The translations under genes were made by a program, and so were the position numbers. Shown here piece after piece: positions 35,620-46,948 of a stretch of DNA of 64,000 nucleotides. Every line of letters starts with the position of its first letter. Positions within the stretch are counted from its first letter, which is position 1. The notes beneath the pieces were generated by a model. The model had not been told where the DNA came from. It worked only from the letters and a program-made list of their open reading frames with translations, and did not search any database. This DNA comes from Planctomycetota bacterium (lineage in GTDB: Bacteria; Planctomycetota; Phycisphaerae; Phycisphaerales; Phycisphaeraceae), in assembly GCA_021413865.1 (NCBI GenBank), contig JAIOPN010000024.1, positions 43,522 through 107,521 of the forward strand, written 5' to 3'.

Positions 35620-38235
35620 TCACCGGCCGTCGCGGCCGTTGAAGCGAACCTCTTCCGCTCCCGCCCCGCGGCGGATGAACGTGAGTTCATCGCGTGTCTC
35701 GGCATCCCAACCATCCTTGACCGCCGCCGCACTCCCGGCACCCGGGCCTCGTTTGAGGGGGTCCTCCACATCCAACGACACGATCAGGTCACGCCGGCCG
35801 TCGGCGAGAACGACCTCCACCGCCACATCGCTCCCCGGCCGCGGCTTGCCCGTTCCGTCAAGAACCGCGAGCCTGCGGATCGACCGGATGCGAGACTCCA
35901 CGCCGCCCGGCTCCACCACGGACACAAATGTCGAGGCTAGAGGCTCACCGCCTCCCGACGCCTGGCGACGGGCCATGATGCGGGGTATCCATGTTTCCTC
36001 GTTGGTATTGAAGACCCCGCAGACCAGCCACATCTCGCACGTGTAGGCGGAAGCTTCCTCGGTCATGTCGGTATAACGCAGACGCACGTCCGTCCCCGCG
36101 GGCAGGTATTTGTGCCGGTCCTCCACACGCCACTGCGCGGTCCAGCCCACGCCCGGCTTTGGATCAATCCTGAATTGACGCATCTGGAACCGCTTCTCGG
36201 TGAACGGCGTCTCGCACGGAACAGTCTTCAACCCCGAGGTCTCCAGCATGCCGAAGTGGCTGTGCTGGAGCTTGACGTGGTCACTGCCGCCGACCACGCG
36301 GAAGATATCGACGACGTAAAAATCCTCGGGCGAGATATCAACCATCGCCAATGTGCGTTCGAACTGACGCGGCCCGGCGAAATCACCGGCCAGCGCCGGA
36401 TCGCTCGCGCGCACCGCCTTGCACGCCCGACCTGTGTCCCAGAGCACCGCCTTGCCGTCGTTGGTCTTTTGGTAGCGCAGGCCCTGGTCCCTGCCGTCCA
36501 CGAGTACGGTGTTGTGGGCGCCGGTCATGCAGTACCACAGCGCACGATCCGAGCCCCACCCGCCGAATTGCACGGGCGGGTATCCCAACTCCGGCATGAG
36601 GTCCAAACCCCGGGCAAAGAGGCCGATGTTCATGCCGTCGGAGTGGCTGTGGTTGCCGCCTGTGTCGTAGTCGATCCAGAGGGCGCGGGCGTTGGCCCCC
36701 GCGCCGGAGCGGAGCATCGCCAGGTGCCACTCCTTGAGGTTGACGCTGCCGGGCTCGGTGTACTCGCCGTGCTCCTTGAGCACCTGCGCCACGCGCCGGC
36801 GGAAGGCGTCGGGGTCATCGGTGAAAAGGTCATGCGGCAGGCCGTCGAGCTTCCCCTCGTTGGCGTGCGCGAGCACCTGCACATAGCCCGCGTCGTTCGT
36901 GACCTCATACAGCCTCCAGAAGAGCGTGAACATCGAGGGCGTGAGCGAGGCCATACGGCCGAAATGCACGCCGGCGTATTGCGTGTGCCGCGCGGCGAAG
37001 GCGCCGGTGTCGCCGATCTGCGGGTAGTAGTTCCGCGCGTACCAGGTGTCGATGTGGAAGCGGTACGTGCGCGCCAGGCCGGGGTGCTTGGCGATGAGTT
37101 TGGCGAGCGTGCCGGGCCGCGCGTTCTCCAACTGGGCGAGAAAAACCGCCAGCCCCTGGATGACGAAGGCCGAGTAGCCGGCCAACCCCTTCTCACCCGT
37201 GACGCCGTCCACCTTCACCGACTGGGCGACCATCTCATCGATGATGCCTTGGGCCTTGGCGCGGTCGTCGTCGGTGTCGAGCTCGGTGTGGAGGATGGCC
37301 TTGCATATCTCTGCACGAGGGTAGTTGGAGCGGATCTTCTGCGGGTTCGCCAAGGCCTCGCGGAGGATGCGGGCCTCGATGTTGCGGCGGATATCCTGCC
37401 CGCTGGACTTGGGCATCACGGGTGAGAATCGCTTGGCCTTGTCGGCAAGGAAAGAGACCAGTGCCGGGTCGTCGAGAGCGTCGCGGATGAGACCGAACGC
37501 CAGCCCCATCTCGCGCGTCTCCTCGCAGCAGTCGTGCCACGTGGAGACGAAGCCGTCGCACCCGATGTCGTCACCCGTCTGTTCATAGACCCACGATTGC
37601 CGGCGGTGGTCGAATCCGGGGTGCAGGTCGGCCACGCGGTCGAGCATGATCGCCGCCTTGCGGGCGCAGGCCTTGTCGCCGGTGAGCGCGTAGGCCTGCG
37701 ACAGCGCGGTGATGCCCCGGAGCGTTAGCTGTTTCCAGTGGCCGTAGATCAGGTAGGCCGCGATGAACCGCCAGCGTTTGTCTCCATCGACAAAACCGTT
37801 CCCGTCGTCCACGCCGAACCGATGGAGCGGGTCCTTGGGGTCGGGATGGTCCGCGTTGAACAGCAGCGAGCGATCGGCGCGGGCGTGATCAAACACTGCA
37901 TGCTCGTCGAGCCCCGAAGCGTAAAACTTCCAGAAATCATTGGTCGGGAAGAACACGGCGCAGTGCGGGCACTTCACCTTCCAACGGATGTTGACCGCAT
38001 CGATCTTCCAGTTGTACATCGGCACGCCCTGCTTGCACGCCGGGCAATACCCGCTCGACCAGACCATCCACGAACGCGTGAGCGTCGGCCCGAACATGAC
38101 GCCCCACAACTCGTCGTCGCTCATCGCCATCCACGGGGCCGCGGCGGCGACGGCGTCACGCTCGACCTGCGCCGCCCAGTCGTACTTCTTCACGTTGGCG
38201 CGGGCACGGGCGATAAGGTCCGGGCTGATCATCAT
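35620..38235 (-). CDS. Heparinase II/III-family polysaccharide lyase-like protein
   Basis: An 871-aa protein. An N-terminal (alpha/alpha) toroid (about 40-430) precedes the heparinase II/III-like segment GGNHSHSDGMNIGLFARGLDLMPELGYP (around residues 525-552), with the H-x-H-x-D metal/active-site signature, and C-terminal beta-sandwich domains. Two CxxC pairs (YCPACK and CPHC, around 63-95) suggest an N-terminal zinc site not usual in the family. Known members cleave heparin, alginate or other uronates. No signal peptide is present with the ATG at 38235, so it could act on imported oligosaccharides. Its start overlaps the stop of the upstream propeller gene (ATGA), indicating co-translation. 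Confidence 0.8.
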   Translation of the reverse strand: MMISPDLIARARANVKKYDWAAQVERDAVAAAAPWMAMSDDELWGVMFGPTLTRSWMVWSSGYCPACKQGVPMYNWKIDAVNIRWKVKCPHCAVFFPTNDFWKFYASGLDEHAVFDHARADRSLLFNADHPDPKDPLHRFGVDDGNGFVDGDKRWRFIAAYLIYGHWKQLTLRGITALSQAYALTGDKACARKAAIMLDRVADLHPGFDHRRQSWVYEQTGDDIGCDGFVSTWHDCCEETREMGLAFGLIRDALDDPALVSFLADKAKRFSPVMPKSSGQDIRRNIEARILREALANPQKIRSNYPRAEICKAILHTELDTDDDRAKAQGIIDEMVAQSVKVDGVTGEKGLAGYSAFVIQGLAVFLAQLENARPGTLAKLIAKHPGLARTYRFHIDTWYARNYYPQIGDTGAFAARHTQYAGVHFGRMASLTPSMFTLFWRLYEVTNDAGYVQVLAHANEGKLDGLPHDLFTDDPDAFRRRVAQVLKEHGEYTEPGSVNLKEWHLAMLRSGAGANARALWIDYDTGGNHSHSDGMNIGLFARGLDLMPELGYPPVQFGGWGSDRALWYCMTGAHNTVLVDGRDQGLRYQKTNDGKAVLWDTGRACKAVRASDPALAGDFAGPRQFERTLAMVDISPEDFYVVDIFRVVGGSDHVKLQHSHFGMLETSGLKTVPCETPFTEKRFQMRQFRIDPKPGVGWTAQWRVEDRHKYLPAGTDVRLRYTDMTEEASAYTCEMWLVCGVFNTNEETWIPRIMARRQASGGGEPLASTFVSVVEPGGVESRIRSIRRLAVLDGTGKPRPGSDVAVEVVLADGRRDLIVSLDVEDPLKRGPGAGSAAAVKDGWDAETRDELTFIRRGAGAEEVRFNGRDGR

Positions 38236-39311
38236 GGCTTGGGCTCTCGGTGTGTGATGGGCGGGCTTTGCAGGACGATCCACGGGCCGGGCTCGGGGCC
38301 CGCGCCGCCATCTGCCGCGAAAGGCGGCAGACAACCGGTGACGGCGAAATGTTTACCGTCGGTCCACGTGTAGCAGAGCAGCGGCACGCCGTCGGGCTGG
38401 GCGGGGGCGGTGAGGTAATCGAAGCGGCGCGTCACGGGATCGAAGACGAGCATGCGTTCCATGAATCGCAGCGGCCGGCCGTCCACGGTGAGCCTGGCCC
38501 CGGGCGGCGGCATGATGATCTTGCCGGTCTTGAGGTCGAGCTGTGAGCGGTGGGCGTAGGTGGAGAGGCTGAAGTACGCCAGCCCATCGGCAAAAAGTCC
38601 GATGCCGATGAAGCCGTAGATTTTCCCGTGATCGGGCGTGGGGATCGGGTCGAGCCAGCGGCGCGATCGCATCTCATACGGCAGCAGCCGGCCGCCGGCG
38701 GAATCGGCGAAGTAGATCACGCCGCCATGCTCGAACCGTCCCGAAGCACCGGCCTCGGGCCAGGGCATCGGCGCCTCATCAATGAACCGCTCGGAAGCGA
38801 TGTCGAAGCGGGCGAGCCGTGCGGGGTCCGCCAGCGTGACGTACCCGATCCCATCCGAGGCGGGCGAGAGACTGCCAAAATCCCCCTCATAAGGAAATGG
38901 AACCGCACGCGGGCTTGCCTCCGGTGCGTCGAGGATCAATGCCTGCCGGTTGCCGCGGTCGCAGAAAAGAACCTTATCGCCGGGGAGCTTCGCGCCGTAC
39001 CAGAGGATCGGGTTCGACCCGGGGATCGACCTGCGCACGCACCGGCCGGTGTCCGGATCGAGCACGAGATAATCACCCCCCTGCCCCATCTGGAGCACGA
39101 GTTTCCCGTGCCAGGCGTAGGTCGAGTAAACCGGTCGGCCATCGAACTCAGGTACGGTGAGGATGCGAAATGCGCCGGTGCGCACGTTGTGCCCCGCCAG
39201 CCGCCCGCCCGCGACGCCCTCCCACAACCAACCCTGTTCATCGACGTCCACGCCATAAGGACGATGAGTGATGATCGAGTCATGGCGATGGAAAGAAATA
39301 GGGGGAACCAT
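38232..39311 (-). CDS. Beta-propeller protein (NHL/SMP-30-like)
   Basis: A 359-aa protein with repeated four-stranded units (GVDVDEQGWLWEGV, GGDYLVLDPDTGR, YGFIGIGLFADGLAYFSLST) typical of a six- or seven-bladed propeller. No signal peptide. It overlaps the heparinase-like gene by 4 nt and so probably works with it, for example as a second lyase or a sugar-processing enzyme; intracellular propeller lyases of uronates are known. Start: ATG 39311 is chosen, 39347 is possible. A hairpin (39316-39339) abuts the start. trpB is 72 nt upstream. Confidence 0.6.
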   Translation of the reverse strand: MVPPISFHRHDSIITHRPYGVDVDEQGWLWEGVAGGRLAGHNVRTGAFRILTVPEFDGRPVYSTYAWHGKLVLQMGQGGDYLVLDPDTGRCVRRSIPGSNPILWYGAKLPGDKVLFCDRGNRQALILDAPEASPRAVPFPYEGDFGSLSPASDGIGYVTLADPARLARFDIASERFIDEAPMPWPEAGASGRFEHGGVIYFADSAGGRLLPYEMRSRRWLDPIPTPDHGKIYGFIGIGLFADGLAYFSLSTYAHRSQLDLKTGKIIMPPPGARLTVDGRPLRFMERMLVFDPVTRRFDYLTAPAQPDGVPLLCYTWTDGKHFAVTGCLPPFAADGGAGPEPGPWIVLQSPPITHREPKP

Positions 39312-39315
39312 GCCG

Positions 39316-39339
39316 CTGTCCCGAGCGATGTCGGGACAG
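39316..39339. repeat. 8-bp perfect palindrome between trpB and the propeller gene
   Basis: CTGTCCCG (39316-39323) pairs with CGGGACAG (39332-39339) around an 8-nt loop. No T-run. Confidence 0.5.
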
Positions 39340-39383
39340 GTGAACATGCGTGGGCACAAAGATCAAGCGAGGCCGTGCCCCGC

Positions 39384-40607
39384 TCAAAGCCCGAGCAGCC
39401 GCTTGGCCTCGTCGAGGTCCTTGTCGCCGCGGCCCGAAAGGTTGATGACGACGACGCGGTCCTTGGGCAGCGACGCCGCCAGTTGCAGCGCATGCGCCAC
39501 GGCGTGGCTCGATTCCAGCGCCGGGATAATCCCCTCGCGGCGCGTGAGCGTGGTGAAGGCCTCGAGCGCGAGCTTGTCGGTGATCGAGGTGTACTGCACA
39601 CGGCGGGAGTCGTGCCAGAAGGCGTGCTCGGGACCGACGCCGGGGTAGTCCAGGCCGGCCGAGATGGAGTGGACGTCCGCGGTCTGGCCGTCGTCGTCCT
39701 GCAATACATAGCTCATCGAGCCGTGCAGCACGCCGGGCCGGCCCATGGTGATCGAGGCCGCGTGCTCGCCGGGCGTGCTCGACTTCCCGCCCGCCTCGAC
39801 GCCCACGAGCTTCACCGCCGCGTCGCCCACGAACGGGTAGAAAATCCCCGCCGCGTTGGACCCGCCGCCGACACAGGCGACAACGTAGTCCGGCAGCCGG
39901 CCGATCTGTTCGAGACATTGCGCACGGCACTCGCGGCCGATGACGGACTGAAAATCACGCACCATCATCGGGAACGGGTGCGGGCCGACGACCGAACCGA
40001 TGATGTAGTGCGTGTGCGGGCTGGACTCCATCCAGTCGCGCATGGCGGCGTTGGTGGCGTCCTTGAGCGTGCGCGAGCCGGACTCGACGGGCACGACGCG
40101 GGCGCCGAGCATGTTCATGCGCAGGACGTTGGGGCGCTGGCGGCGCATGTCCTCGGTGCCCATGAAGACGTCGCACTCCAGGCCAAACACGGCCGCTGCG
40201 GTGGCGGTGGCGACGCCGTGCTGCCCCGCGCCGGTCTCAGCGATGAGGCGGCGCTTGCCCATGCGGATCGCCAGCAAGGCCTGGCCCAACGAGTTGTTGA
40301 TCTTGTGCGCCCCGGTGTGCGAAAGGTCTTCACGCTTGAGGAAGATGCGTGCCCCACCGGCGGTCTCCGTCAGCCGCGCCGCGAAATAGAGCGGCGTCGA
40401 TCGGCCGACGTAGTCGCGCAGCATCCCGTCGAGCTTCGCCTGGAACGCGGGGTCTTTCTTCGCCTTCTCATACTCCGCCGACACCTGCGCCAGCGCGGCG
40501 TAGAGCGTCTCGGGTACGTACACCCCGCCGAACGACCCGAACCGCCCCCGTGTGTCGGGCACGGCCAACGGGTCCACCGATTCCGCTGTCAAAGGCTTGG
40601 TTTCCAT
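39384..40607 (-). CDS. trpB: Tryptophan synthase beta chain
   Basis: A 407-aa PLP enzyme making tryptophan from indole and serine. The PLP lysine is in [13 protein letters not shown] (around residue 97), the catalytic glutamate in [12 protein letters not shown], the phosphate-binding GGGSNAAG near 242 and the C-terminal GRGDKD. Length is normal for TrpB1. It starts [16 protein letters not shown] after a short extension. trpA is not adjacent, so the pathway genes are scattered. TACAGT lies 9 nt before the ATG. Confidence 0.96.
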   Translation of the reverse strand: METKPLTAESVDPLAVPDTRGRFGSFGGVYVPETLYAALAQVSAEYEKAKKDPAFQAKLDGMLRDYVGRSTPLYFAARLTETAGGARIFLKREDLSHTGAHKINNSLGQALLAIRMGKRRLIAETGAGQHGVATATAAAVFGLECDVFMGTEDMRRQRPNVLRMNMLGARVVPVESGSRTLKDATNAAMRDWMESSPHTHYIIGSVVGPHPFPMMVRDFQSVIGRECRAQCLEQIGRLPDYVVACVGGGSNAAGIFYPFVGDAAVKLVGVEAGGKSSTPGEHAASITMGRPGVLHGSMSYVLQDDDGQTADVHSISAGLDYPGVGPEHAFWHDSRRVQYTSITDKLALEAFTTLTRREGIIPALESSHAVAHALQLAASLPKDRVVVINLSGRGDKDLDEAKRLLGL

Positions 40608-40616
40608 AGGTCCACA

Positions 40617-40622
40617 ACTGTA
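40617..40622 (-). promoter_or_regulatory. -10-like TACAGT 9 nt before trpB
   Basis: TACAGT is separated from the trpB ATG by TGTGGACCT. Short-leader arrangement. Confidence 0.35.
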
Positions 40623-40655
40623 GGGTTCACACCCGTGCGTGCCAAGTGAATCTCT

Positions 40656-41789
40656 TCAGGTAGGGCGGGCCGCGCCCGCCACCGGCCGCCACCGCGCATG
40701 GCACGTCGCGCGGCCGGGGACTGGTTCGGTGATCGGACGCGGATCAGACCCATCGGCGCGGGCGACGTAGAGCGAGCGTGCCCCGTCGCGCGTGGAGCCG
40801 TACACAATCCAGTGGCCGTCGGGCGAGACGGAGACGTGGTGCGCGTGCGTGCCGGGCTTCTCGTGGGTGACTTGCTCGATTTTGCCGTCGATAGAGACGC
40901 GGACCAGCTCGGTCGCGCCGGTGATGTTGGCGGGGTAATAGACCCAGCGTGAATCAGGCGACCATGTGTGCGCACTGCTGCTGGCACTGTGGAAGTCGGG
41001 GTGGTCGAGCATCTCGATGACACCGGCGTAGCCGCCGCGGTCGCCGAGCTTGCGCAGGCCCGAGCCATCGGCGGCGACCAGGTGCGGGTGGTTGTCGTAA
41101 TGCGTGCCGGAGAGGAACGCGATCCACTTTCCGTCGGGGGACCAGTACGGGCAGAAATGGAACGGGTGGCCGTTGTCGATGCGCAGGGCATTGCCGCCAT
41201 CCGCGTCGGCGATGAAAACCTGGTAGTTCTTGTGATAGGTGATGCGCTTGCCGTCGGGGGAGGCGGAGTAGCCGTAGGTGAAACCGTCGTCACCGGTGCT
41301 CAGGTCTCGCTTGTTCCGGCCGTCGCGGTCCATGGAATACGGGTGCGAGACCGAACCGATCATGGCCTGGAAGCCCAGACGATTCGGGTTGCCCGGCCAG
41401 AAGAACAAACCGGTGTTGTAGATGCTCACGCGCTCGACGGCGGTGAGGTTCTCGACCTCCCCGCTCGCCAGATCGACGAGGCAGGAGTCCAGCAGCCAGC
41501 CCTCGGTCATGCGGAAGGTCTTGTTGGCCCGCTCCCACGCGTAATTCTCCGGCGTCTCCATGGAGGCGTGAACGATCGCCTGCGCTCCGTCGGACGACCA
41601 GCCCGCGAGCTGGGTCCAGGACCACGGCGTGGTGAGCGTCGAGGCGGCCAGCTCGCGCCGCCCCGTGCCGTCGCCATTGACGATCATCGCCCGCATAGTG
41701 TTCCAGTTGTAGAACTGCCCGCGCGGGTCGTCGCAGCGCATATCGGAGTAGCCGATCATGTAGGGCGGGTGGGAGGTGCGGTAGGTCAT
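40656..41789 (-). CDS. TolB-like beta-propeller protein
   Basis: A 377-aa cytosolic propeller. WD40-like/TolB repeats are visible: SASPDGKRITYHKNYQVFIADADG, YWSPDGKWIAFLSGT, TWSPDSRWVYYPANI and VSPDGHWIVYGSTRDGARSLYVARADGS. No signal peptide with this start. The closest functional idea is an oligogalacturonate-lyase-like (PL22) propeller, since a His-rich top face (FHFCPYW, HYDNHPHL, THAHHVS) could hold a metal, but this is not established. TACCAT lies 6 nt before the ATG. It is divergent from carA. Confidence 0.6.
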   Translation of the reverse strand: MTYRTSHPPYMIGYSDMRCDDPRGQFYNWNTMRAMIVNGDGTGRRELAASTLTTPWSWTQLAGWSSDGAQAIVHASMETPENYAWERANKTFRMTEGWLLDSCLVDLASGEVENLTAVERVSIYNTGLFFWPGNPNRLGFQAMIGSVSHPYSMDRDGRNKRDLSTGDDGFTYGYSASPDGKRITYHKNYQVFIADADGGNALRIDNGHPFHFCPYWSPDGKWIAFLSGTHYDNHPHLVAADGSGLRKLGDRGGYAGVIEMLDHPDFHSASSSAHTWSPDSRWVYYPANITGATELVRVSIDGKIEQVTHEKPGTHAHHVSVSPDGHWIVYGSTRDGARSLYVARADGSDPRPITEPVPGRATCHARWRPVAGAARPT

Positions 41790-41795
41790 GGCATC

Positions 41796-41801
41796 ATGGT
41801 A
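41796..41801 (-). promoter_or_regulatory. -10-like TACCAT 6 nt before the TolB-like gene
   Basis: TACCAT, then GATGCC, then the ATG at 41789. Confidence 0.4.
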
Positions 41802-41845
41802 ACCGTCGCTTTACGGTAGCGGTCGCATCGTCCCGCATCACTTCC

Positions 41846-41851
41846 TATAAT
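41846..41851 (+). promoter_or_regulatory. -10-like TATAAT 8 nt before carA
   Basis: A perfect consensus hexamer followed by CCGCCCCG and the carA ATG. No Shine-Dalgarno. Confidence 0.5.
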
Positions 41852-41859
41852 CCGCCCCG

Positions 41860-43092
41860 ATGAGCCAGACCCCATCCCACCGCATCGTCGCCCGGCTCGC
41901 CCTCGAGGACGGCAGCGTCTTCCACGGCCACGCCTTCGGCGACCTCTCGCCACGATCCATCGACGGCGAGGTCTGCTTCAACACCTCGCTCTCGGGCTAC
42001 CAGGAAATCCTCACCGATCCCTCCTACTTCGGCCAGATCGTGACGATGACCTACCCGCTCATCGGCAACTACGGCGTCAGCGACGCGGACATGGAGTCCT
42101 CCCGCATCTGGGTCTCCGGGTTTGTCGTGCGCGAGTTGTCGAACGTCGCCAGCAACTACCGCTCCGCCCACAAACTCGAGGAATGGCTCGCCTCGCAGAA
42201 GGTCACCGGCATCACCGGGATCGACACCCGCGCGCTGACTCGCAAGCTGCGCACGCAGGGGGCGCTCAACGGCATCCTCTCGACCGACCCCGCGCGGTCC
42301 GACGCCGATCTTGTAAAGATGGCCCGCAGCGCCCCGGGGCTGGTCAACCGCAACATCGTCGCCGACGTGTCGTGCAAGACGTCGAAGCGGTGGAGCGAGG
42401 ACCTGAGCAACTGGGCGCCGATTCAGGGCCCGGTGCCCGCGCCGGCCAAACGGTTCCGTGTCGTCGCCATCGACTGCGGCGCCAAGCTCAACATCCTCCG
42501 CAACCTCGTGCAGTCCGGATGCGACGTCACCGTGCTGCCCTACGACGCCACCGCGGCGCAGGTCATTGAGCACAAGCCCGACGGCCTGTTCATCTCCAAC
42601 GGCCCGGGCGACCCCGCCGCCGTCACGCCCACCATCAAGCTCCTCAAGGAGACGCTGGGCAAGCTGCCGATCTTCGGCATCTGCCTCGGGCACCAGTTGC
42701 TCGGCCTGGCGATGGGGGCGACGACCTACAAGCTCAAGTTCGGCCACCGCGGCGGCAACCAGCCCGTGCAGAACCTCCAGACGCAGAAGGTCGAGATCAC
42801 CAGCCAGAACCATGGCTTCGCGGTGGACGCCGATTCGCTGGCGAAGGTCGGCGGCGAACCGACGCACATCAACCTCAACGACCGCACGCTCGAAGGCTTC
42901 CGCCACAAGAGCGACCCCATCTTCGCGGTGCAGTACCACCCCGAGGCAGCGCCGGGACCGCACGACGCCCGCTACCTCTTCGACTGCTTCATCGACATGA
43001 TGACCAGCGGCAAAAGCCCCACCGGCGAACAGATGGACACCGCGCAGCGTCGCCGCAACCGCCTCGATGCCCCTGCCGTACCCAGCCGCTGA
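41860..43092 (+). CDS. carA: Carbamoyl-phosphate synthase small subunit
   Basis: A 410-aa glutamine amidotransferase subunit supplying ammonia to CarB for pyrimidine and arginine synthesis. The N-terminal CPSase-small domain has LEDGSVFHGHAFG and SLSGYQEILTDPSYFGQIVTMTYPLIGNYG. The class I amidotransferase domain has the nucleophile C in GICLGHQLLGLAMG (around residue 272) and the H/E pair in QYHPEAAPGPHD (around 358). About 25 residues at the C-terminus are extra. carB is not adjacent. A terminator follows at 43107. Confidence 0.96.
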   Translation: MSQTPSHRIVARLALEDGSVFHGHAFGDLSPRSIDGEVCFNTSLSGYQEILTDPSYFGQIVTMTYPLIGNYGVSDADMESSRIWVSGFVVRELSNVASNYRSAHKLEEWLASQKVTGITGIDTRALTRKLRTQGALNGILSTDPARSDADLVKMARSAPGLVNRNIVADVSCKTSKRWSEDLSNWAPIQGPVPAPAKRFRVVAIDCGAKLNILRNLVQSGCDVTVLPYDATAAQVIEHKPDGLFISNGPGDPAAVTPTIKLLKETLGKLPIFGICLGHQLLGLAMGATTYKLKFGHRGGNQPVQNLQTQKVEITSQNHGFAVDADSLAKVGGEPTHINLNDRTLEGFRHKSDPIFAVQYHPEAAPGPHDARYLFDCFIDMMTSGKSPTGEQMDTAQRRRNRLDAPAVPSR

Positions 43093-43106
43093 CAGGTCTT
43101 TGGCCC

Positions 43107-43155
43107 ACCGCCGAGGCATCCGCGCGATGCGACGAACTGCGGCGGCGGTTTTTTT
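43107..43155 (+). terminator. Rho-independent terminator after carA
   Basis: ACCGCCG (43107-43113) pairs with CGGCGGT (43143-43149); an inner GCATC/GATGC stem adds a branch. A run of seven T follows (43149-43155). Confidence 0.65.
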
Positions 43156-43253
43156 CATTGCTTGAAGCCCAATGCCGGATGTACCATCCGTATTGCATGG
43201 GCCAATCGGGAAACGCGGGGGACGCTTTTGAAGGCCTTCCCCCGCTTAGTTTC

Positions 43254-43916
43254 ATGGGATATGTGTCGCGCACTCATCGACTGCCAGCGGCCTTGGCGGT
43301 CGCGCGACTGCTTCTCCTCTCGGCGTCGCCCGTGGCTGCACAATCCAATGACCCGCTGCTGACCGCGCCGAACCCAACACCACCCCCCGTTGCTGCACCA
43401 GAATACAGAGGCTGGCCCCTCGTCTCGGCTACGCATACGCCGGGGACCGCCGCCGAGATTGATCCCTCTCCGTGGAACCCCCGGGTCGTGCCACTCTCCC
43501 CCGCCGGCGCGGTCGAATTCAACCATGTAAGACCCGAACCCAGGCAACTCGAAGAAATGTTCGGCCTGCCGGGCTCGGGCCACGCCAACGGCCTGATGTC
43601 ACTCGACGACATCGCCTCCACCTCGCACATGCTCGCCAAGGAAGACAACGCCGAGGTTCCAAACAGCATCTCCGATGCGAAGCTCGACTCCACCGTTTAC
43701 GACCCGGAGTCCGAAACGTGGACCACGGGGGTGCCCGTGATCAACCTCGACCCCGCCCGTTCGCTCTCGCCCAAGCCTGTCGTAGCGACGGCCCCGCCGC
43801 CCGACCGGCGGAGCCTCATCTACAACAACGCCTTCCAGTATGCCGCGCTGCTGCTGGCGGTCTTCATCGTCCCGTTCGTGGCGAGATACCTGCTCCGGGT
43901 CTGGCGGGGCGAGTGA
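43254..43916 (+). CDS. Hypothetical exported protein with C-terminal membrane anchor
   Basis: A 220-aa protein. A signal peptide MGYVSRTHRLPAALAVARLL...SPVAAQ (1-30) is followed by a Pro-rich region (35-70), a polar middle and a C-terminal transmembrane helix (about 190-215, AALLLAVFIVPFVARYLL) with a basic tail. No family is recognised. Start: 43254 is preferred, because the codons between the alternative ATG 43197 and 43254 have low third-position GC unlike the gene. A TACCAT at 43182-43187 may be its -10. speA lies downstream with its own promoter. Confidence 0.55.
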   Translation: MGYVSRTHRLPAALAVARLLLLSASPVAAQSNDPLLTAPNPTPPPVAAPEYRGWPLVSATHTPGTAAEIDPSPWNPRVVPLSPAGAVEFNHVRPEPRQLEEMFGLPGSGHANGLMSLDDIASTSHMLAKEDNAEVPNSISDAKLDSTVYDPESETWTTGVPVINLDPARSLSPKPVVATAPPPDRRSLIYNNAFQYAALLLAVFIVPFVARYLLRVWRGE

Positions 43917-43967
43917 GATGTTTGTGATGGATTAGCTCGCGGGCATTCCCCGCGCCGCTGATTCGGC

Positions 43968-43973
43968 TATCAT
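43968..43973 (+). promoter_or_regulatory. -10-like TATCAT of speA
   Basis: TATCAT would start an mRNA near 43980 with a leader of about 85 nt that ends in an AAGGAG Shine-Dalgarno. Confidence 0.3.
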
Positions 43974-44065
43974 CATCGAACAGAGAAACGGCGCACCGTT
44001 GGAGTTCCGTAGTTACGGCCGGGCGACGCCGACGAGAACGAGAGAAGAAGGCGAAGGAGCAGCGA

Positions 44066-46042
<1,977 letters not shown>

Positions 46043-46056
46043 GTACAACCGCTCGC

Positions 46057-46860
46057 CTACACGGACTTCTTTTTCTGCCTCTCCGCATAGAGACCCGGCA
46101 GGTGCGAGGCGTTGTCCAACACCTGTTGCAGATGCCCCATGCGTTCGGGCGTCGCGGTGCGGAGCATCGCCCCGCCAAAAGGCTCCGGCCCCCAACTCGA
46201 TAAATGACCGGCGATGTAGGTCTTCAACGCCTCAAATTCCGCCGGGGCGGCGGCGCGTTGACCGCAGTTGAGGGTGAACATGCGCCTGCCGGTCTTCCCG
46301 CCGAAGGAGGCGTGGTAAAGATTGTGATTGAAAACGACCAGGTCGCCGGGGTTGGATTCCAGGGCGACGCAGGGGACATCGCGGGCGTCGATGCCCCAGA
46401 GCTCCGTCGAACGACCGGCGTCGCCGCCAACCCCGCCGCGCTCTCCCGTGATGTTGTGTGAACCGGGGATGACGCGGAGCGCGCCGCTGTCGCGGCGCAG
46501 CGGGTCGAGGTAAAACGCCAGTTTCACGAAGCGTTCCCGCGGCCATCCCCCGTCCCGGTGCCAGCCGGTGTCGCCGCTGTAGTACCGCCCGTCACCGGAA
46601 AGGTAATTGAACCCCTCCCCCAGGACCCCGGTGAGAATGCCGTTGACCACCGGGTGGTCCAGCAAGGTCGCGAGCCGCTCGCTCTGATCGATGAACGGGA
46701 CGATCACCTTGCCGCTGCCCGAGTCAAAGCGGATGTCGCGGCGGGCAAGTACGGCCTCAAACTCCTCCATGATCCAAGGCATCTCGGCGGCCATCGCCCC
46801 GGGAAATACGAGATACCCAAACGTGTCGAAGAACCGTTTCTGCTGCTCGCTCAGTTCCAT
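46057..46860 (-). CDS. PhyH-family dioxygenase, second copy
   Basis: A 267-aa Fe(II)/2-oxoglutarate dioxygenase-like protein. GWHRDGGWPRERFVK holds the H-x-D pair (around residue 103), VFNHNLYHASFGG the distal histidine (around 187), and RRMFTLNCGQR the 2-oxoglutarate arginine. FFDTFGYLVFPG near the N-terminus is typical. The substrate is unknown. ATG 46860 is chosen because TAAGGAGG ends 6 nt upstream; TTG 46866 would be too close. TAGGCT at about 46878-46883 may be its -10. It is only distantly similar to the copy at 29.4 kb. Confidence 0.85.
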   Translation of the reverse strand: MELSEQQKRFFDTFGYLVFPGAMAAEMPWIMEEFEAVLARRDIRFDSGSGKVIVPFIDQSERLATLLDHPVVNGILTGVLGEGFNYLSGDGRYYSGDTGWHRDGGWPRERFVKLAFYLDPLRRDSGALRVIPGSHNITGERGGVGGDAGRSTELWGIDARDVPCVALESNPGDLVVFNHNLYHASFGGKTGRRMFTLNCGQRAAAPAEFEALKTYIAGHLSSWGPEPFGGAMLRTATPERMGHLQQVLDNASHLPGLYAERQKKKSV

Positions 46861-46934
46861 CGGCAACCTCCTTAGGATCAGCCTACCACATCACCCGGCC
46901 GCGCTGCCGGCGCGACGGCGCCGGTAAGACCCTC

Positions 46935-46940
46935 TATACT
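46935..46940 (+). promoter_or_regulatory. -10-like TATACT 8 nt before the TauE/SafE gene
   Basis: TATACT, then CCCGGCCC, then the ATG at 46949. No Shine-Dalgarno. Confidence 0.45.
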
Positions 46941-46948
46941 CCCGGCCC

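Noticed and set aside
38550..40649. Long open frame on the plus strand across the propeller and trpB genes
   Set aside because: Antisense shadow of two clearly coding genes; its translation has no family pattern.
41845..43158. Minus-strand frame opposite carA
   Set aside because: carA is certain; the antisense product lacks domains and the frame spans the terminator.
43197..43253. Earlier start for the exported protein with TACCAT 9 nt upstream
   Set aside because: Third-codon GC is low in this stretch and the signal peptide fits the 43254 start; kept as an alternative only.
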